A DNA stretch of 64,000 nt from Isoetes taiwanensis. Its lineage: Eukaryota; Streptophyta; Lycopodiopsida; Isoetales; Isoetaceae. The position numbers and the translations under genes are program-made. Below, in pieces: positions 59,076-64,000 of the stretch (position 1 is its first letter; each line of letters opens with the position of its first letter). The stretch is from assembly GCA_021234155.1 (NCBI GenBank), contig JAJEKV010000031.1:8756748-8820747 (forward strand). The letters run 5' to 3'. Below the pieces are notes generated by a model. That model was given only the letters and a program-made list of their open reading frames with translations, had not been told where the DNA came from and searched no databases.

Positions 59076-62000
59076 AAAAGCCAAACAAGCTCAAGTGCCA
59101 GAAGATGCGGAAAGGAGAAAATAAAAAGGGAAATTATTTGGAAACAAGGGCGGCTTAAATGCTTGAAAGATTCGACCTCTGTAGTAGCCATCTGAAGCGG
59201 ATTTACTTGAGAATATGGCGAGAGGAGAATGAAATCTACTTTACATGAAATACACGAATATTTGATGCAAATTACTTGAATGTGTACCTTCATCGATTAC
59301 TTTCGATCCACCGTACTTTTAGGAGCTACGAGCTTGGGAATTTATGTCCCTAATGCATGATGTTTCAATGAAAGAAAAATTAGGAACTTGGTAAGTATTG
59401 TCTTCATTTTGATAGCGAAAGCATAACCAGAAGCAAATCAATGATCTCAATTGATTGTCTAGCCATATAGTAAATGTGTGTCACGAGGTAAAATACTAAG
59501 CGAAGAAAAAATAAAACATTGTGGTGTTGTTTTTTCTTTAGAATAATCCATTCACTTCTTAAGAATTGAAGTTATATTTCTTTAAAAAATCTTCATAACA
59601 AAAAGGAAAGGCCGGATCTCAAAAAGGGTTTTATGCACCCCTAGCTTGCGAGCCATCGGAAGTATTTTTGTAAAACTTGAAAAGACACTCTGTATTTATA
59701 CTTGCAAAAGTAGCTCGGGTGAGGATATTGACTACAAAATTGGCTTCGATCATTGTGATCAAAGCTCATATGTAGCTACCTAAGGAATTTCTCGTGAGGC
59801 TTTATAGACAAATCAAACGCACATCTCTGATGTCAATAAAATTGATTGCATGGAAAAAAGCCCAAGTAACCACAAAGAGAGAAGGAGTTTTCTTTATATG
59901 AGACTTTTTCCATTTGAGGAAACTAAACTATATCTTGGTTGTTTGAGCAATTTTCTTGTGATATTCTCTCAGTGTGCTATAGCAACACAGGAGGTTCTAC
60001 ACCATTGAGGGTTGAGGGATTGCGGGGAATATCCTCAACAATATGCCTTTATGCTATATAGGATTTGGATTTGCATATATGAAGAAGGGTCACAGAACAC
60101 ATAGAATGCCTTTTACCTTTGTATGGGTTTTAAATATGATGAATTTGGCCTTTCTTTGGAAGCTGAGATGGAAAAGGTCTCTTCGTGTAATCAGTCTTTT
60201 GGACTATCCAAGATGCAAATGCAACATCAATCTGATGACCCCAATCCATTGATTATTTCATTATGCGTGCTCCATTAATGAGTGCGTGATTCTTGTTTAC
60301 CAGTTAGACATCGGAAAATACACGAGAGACATCTTAATAGCGTATTTTAGTTACAAAGATGAAATCTCATAAGTCTTAAACATTTTATTTATCAACATAG
60401 TGCACACTACCTGGCAGCAATGACATCTTTTGCAAAAGCTTCCTTAACGATTTAGGAACTAATTAAAAAAAATTAGCGGTTTAAGGAGCTCTGATTGGAC
60501 AATATATAAGGGAACCAAAAAAATGTTAGATTCAAACATGGAACTTTGGCACAAATGCATCACATGTGATCCCACTAATCAAGTGGAAGCACAAGAAATC
60601 ATCAAATGCGAAAATCAAATTTCTACATTTCATCACCTCTTATAGCGATCTAAGCATGCGGCGCCTCAATGCCAGCAATTTTATAAAGCGTAATTTTACG
60701 GTTATACGGGCCTAGCAAAACCATCATAGCAGAAAAGGCCACTAATATTTTTGTCGAGTTCTATTTGAAGCCGGCATAACATGTCGACAAAGTGGAAATC
60801 GATAGACTACTCTAGGACCATGTTTAAGCACAAAAAGAAATTGTATTAATTGTCGCAGCCCTTTCTTGTTCTACTTGCTCATGGCGGCAACCTCTACATG
60901 GGGCTGTCACGGAGCTTGCTTTTGCAACTAAATGTCCTTTCATACGAGGCATAACAACATTCTTTTGTAGTTTTGTAGCGTGTAAAAATACAACCATATA
61001 AACTACTAAACCCTTATAGAGATTAGAAGCTCACTAAATAATCATTTAAGATAAGGATAAAAGCGCATTAGAGCCACCTCAATCCAAGTTGAAACATGGC
61101 GTGGCATTAAAGCTCAAAAAGCCACTGGAATCTGTTAGCTTGAAATAGAAGGTTAGGTATGTGCTTCCCTGTAAGGTGATGTTTATTCAGTCTACACTCT
61201 CCGGATGGATTCTAGAAATTATGGGCTACAAAATATAAAGGCAAGCCTATTTGAGAACATTTCAAATTAACATCTTTAAAGGGCCAAACACACAAACAAT
61301 GTTTAAGGAGACTCACGGTTTATAGCGAGTTCCATTCTAGAGTATTGTAGATAAACTGTACAAAACTTTTTCTCTTCCTGATAAATTCAAATTGCTGCCA
61401 TTTGCTAGCACGTTTTATTCAAAAACAAAACCTCTACCGGCAGATGAAAAGCACAAACCTTGGCAAGCATCCCATTCTGATAAAAGAATAAAAGAGACTT
61501 CTAAACAATAGATAATTAAGCACGAAGAGATATAATTGTAGATGAGATACGTTTAGTTTCCTAACATATTTCGGTAATGTTTGCATCCTAGAATACTTTA
61601 AATGTAAATGGAATATGATCTCTGCAAGGCAAAAGATTCAAAGAGATTAGATTCCTCATGAGAATATAGAAAAAATCATACAGAGCTTTGTATCATTGAC
61701 ATGGGATGTTCGCGAGAGCATTCCTTGTAAAAGAGCAAGTCCTAGTATATACAAATGCATAAAGAACACGACCATCCTGCCCGACTCAGGATGTTAGTAT
61801 AAGGCATAATGCTGTAGGTATTCTACATTCCATTATTTCTTGGCTATGGGATTGATTCATCACCATAGGCCTTCTCTAGGCCCAAAAATTTGAGAGGAAT
61901 CGATTGGGTATATTGGAATATTTCATATGAAAAGGAAATATGTGGAAGGGGAGAAAAATTTGGATGTTAAAGTGGATTTCTTGAGGTGTGTGATTTTCTT

Positions 62001-63016
62001 GCTCTTGCAATTGCATCATCTTGGTTAGCATGCATGTATAGGCACCTGCTAACTGTGACAAAGGAAAAGATAACTTTAGTCTGGCGAAGGTGAGTGTTGC
62101 ATTTCTAGCCTGAATTCAACTCTGCATCCTATGCATCAACTTTGCTTGGTAATAATGAGCATTAGGGACAATCTAAGAATTCACTGCATAAGCAACCCTC
62201 TGCTACACTTCAATTTGAAAGCAACAAATTTTACATCTTCTCCATCATTTTAGTAGGATATTCTTTTGATAGGCTAGCTATGAGGCAACGGATGGAATGA
62301 AGAAGCTAAAATGGAAATGATGTATAGAGATAAGTCATCTTCTCTGGAACAATAGGCTGTATGGAGTGAAGTGCAAGAAAGTGCGGCCCCAAACTCACAG
62401 TGACTCGATTGAAGCTGGTTTTGTCGTAGAAACCTAAGAAAGCGGCATATCTTAAAACACACTATGGTTGTAGGTCACTACCAACACACCTATATGCTTT
62501 GATGTGATTCTTGACATAAAGAATCATGAACATATCTCTAGATAGAGTATCTACTAAACTCGAGAAGACACAGACAAAGAAAGTGCACAGAGGTAGCTCT
62601 GTAAGCTAGATAGTAGGCCAAGCCTATATGCTAGGAGCGGATCTATGCATTCGAAAATCATCTCATGTCTCCCGAGATTACGCCGCCAAAGTAGGGAATA
62701 AGGATAACAAAGCGCCCGGAAAGAAATGCAGCCACTTCAAGTAATATAGTTTGCATGTGCCTGCTGTAATTTCTGTCGAGCCCAAAAAGAATAGGAATAC
62801 GAAAAAGATAATGAGCCCAAAAATCAAACCAAAAAAATGTCCAATTTTTGGAAAGTCGAAAATTTTTCCGGGCACCCAAACTCATCAAAACCTTAGCCAA
62901 ATAATTGGCTTATTTTTAGTTTGGCAGAAGTGTGTAAAGCAACAATGGCCTTGATTTGGAATACCCCAAAACTTTCTTCTTTTCCTTTTTGTATCTTTTT
63001 TCGAATCTCTCTTCAC
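59076..63016. other. No gene identified
   Basis: AT-rich with short open frames only. A minus-strand stretch at 62061-61876 (MSQLAGAYTCMLTKMMQLQE) looks coiled-coil-like but has no context. Confidence 0.4.
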
Positions 63017-63075
63017 ATTCTATTCATTCTATTCTATTCTATTCATTCTATTCTATTCTATTCTATTCTATTCTT
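63017..63075. repeat. ATTCT microsatellite
   Basis: About eleven attct units, some as attcattct variants. Confidence 0.9.
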
Positions 63076-64000
63076 TCCCCTTCTTTTTCTAACAATGAAG
63101 CATATTTTGCAACTTGATTGTATGATCCTAAGAAAAGGTAGCTTATTCCATATGACATTGACCAATGCTTTAGAATTCTATTGCTCGAGATTTTGTTGGA
63201 AGCAAGTACCTATGACGATTGTCTCTTATGGTCCTCCAAAGTTTCTCCTTCAAACAACCTCGATTTCCATCATCGATTCCACATTATAATTAGAAAGCTA
63301 GATTATTTAGCTTGGCCATTCATATTTTAACTTGGAAAGGGGCATAAGCATTTCTCTCTCGGCCTAAATGCTATTCTTTTTTTTTGGTCTGAGGCCCTTG
63401 CATTGCAACCCGGAATCTTTTACTAAAAGATTCTTAAAAATTACAGAATGCCACCAAATTAAATTATAACCTATATTTACTTTAGTACTTTATACACTAC
63501 ATAATCACATAATAAAAAAACCAACTTCTTTCTACGACATAAACAATCATATATACACATTTCCCGCAAATAATATCTTTCCTGCGCATCAGCAATCGCA
63601 TTTCAATGCCGCGCCCTAAAATGGCCATTCATAACTCATCTTCTCTAATGGCAGAATTAAACTGTTCCCTGGCTATGAACTAAAGGATGTGCAAAGTCTT
63701 ACAGGACTCTGAACTAGAATCGCAAACATTTATATCTAAATTCCCATTTAAAGCATTATGGAATCGACTAACCTCTTGCATCACGATGTTAAACAACTTT
63801 ATAGATAGAGATGTCATTAGAAGTAAAAGTGACCAAGCAGTCGACACAAACTTAAAACACCTCTTACACCAATGGCCCAATCATGCTCAAATTGAACTCC
63901 TAAGGGTCTACAAGGTCTTTGTCTGCCGGCATCTGGTCTTAGCATATTTATAATATGAAAGACATGTTGTATTTACTTATACGCCTATTTCTATATTCTA
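63076..64000. other. No gene identified
   Basis: AT-rich to the window end. The 122-codon frame over 62921-63289 runs through the microsatellite and is unlikely to be coding along its whole length. Confidence 0.4.

Noticed and set aside
62921-63289. 122-codon plus-strand frame with ILFYSIHSILFYS
   Set aside because: Its middle is a translated ATTCT microsatellite, and the rest has no domain.
1-64000. CRISPR-like arrays, bacterial operons, toxin or viral genes
   Set aside because: The repeats are tandem or inverted without regular unique spacers, and coding shows introns and eukaryotic transposons only.

Overview
The window looks like nuclear DNA of a land plant: GT-AG introns, a relic of a plant-type vacuolar amino acid transporter, the last exon of a violaxanthin de-epoxidase gene (a chloroplast xanthophyll-cycle enzyme), plant-style L1 LINEs, Helitrons and a Tourist-like MITE. 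I cannot name the species. No bacterial, viral, CRISPR, rRNA or complete tRNA signal is visible. No complete, intact gene was found. Most of the 64 kb is decayed transposable elements and local repeats separated by AT-rich sequence with no recognisable coding.

Layout. 1-4.6 kb: a Helitron (Helitron-1) on the minus strand, read from its basic N-terminus near 4.5 kb to the end of its helicase near position 40. It is followed by an array of palindromic units (4.6-5.0 kb). 6.8-8.5 kb: a 330-bp tandem duplication and a roughly 105-bp minisatellite. 9.2 kb: one possible exon of an unidentified gene. 11.1-12.5 kb: nested tandem duplications with long inverted repeats, immediately upstream of a truncated and frameshifted AVT1-like transporter gene (12.66-13.9 kb). 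15.1-15.5 kb: the violaxanthin de-epoxidase last exon, without its upstream exons. 15.9-17.0 kb: interleaved direct repeats. 17.84-21.2 kb: a GC-richer non-LTR retrotransposon (LINE-A) on the minus strand, with endonuclease, reverse transcriptase and a (CCTT)n tail. 24.0-27.4 kb: a second Helitron (Helitron-2), plus strand. 30.15-30.29 kb: a MITE with TTA target-site duplications. 32.06-42.17 kb: an L1-type LINE (LINE-B), minus strand, about 10.1 kb, with a poly-A tail and a perfect 13-bp target-site duplication. 43.04-43.6 kb: a 5'-truncated second copy of the LINE-A 3' end. 52.44-55.82 kb: a 3.4-kb interval bounded by terminal inverted repeats, with a third copy of the terminus at 56.0 kb. 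58.9 kb: a possible start of another LINE endonuclease. 63.0 kb: an ATTCT microsatellite.

The two host-gene relics sit on the same strand 1.2 kb apart, and each lacks part of its gene. This suggests degenerate or captured fragments rather than a working locus. The elements have many stops and frame changes, so none appears able to move by itself. I found no convincing undescribed biological system. The points best worth checking are the LINE-B insertion with its target-site duplication, the LINE-A pair of 3' ends, the AVT/VDE pair, the 52-56 kb inverted-repeat family and the palindromic arrays.
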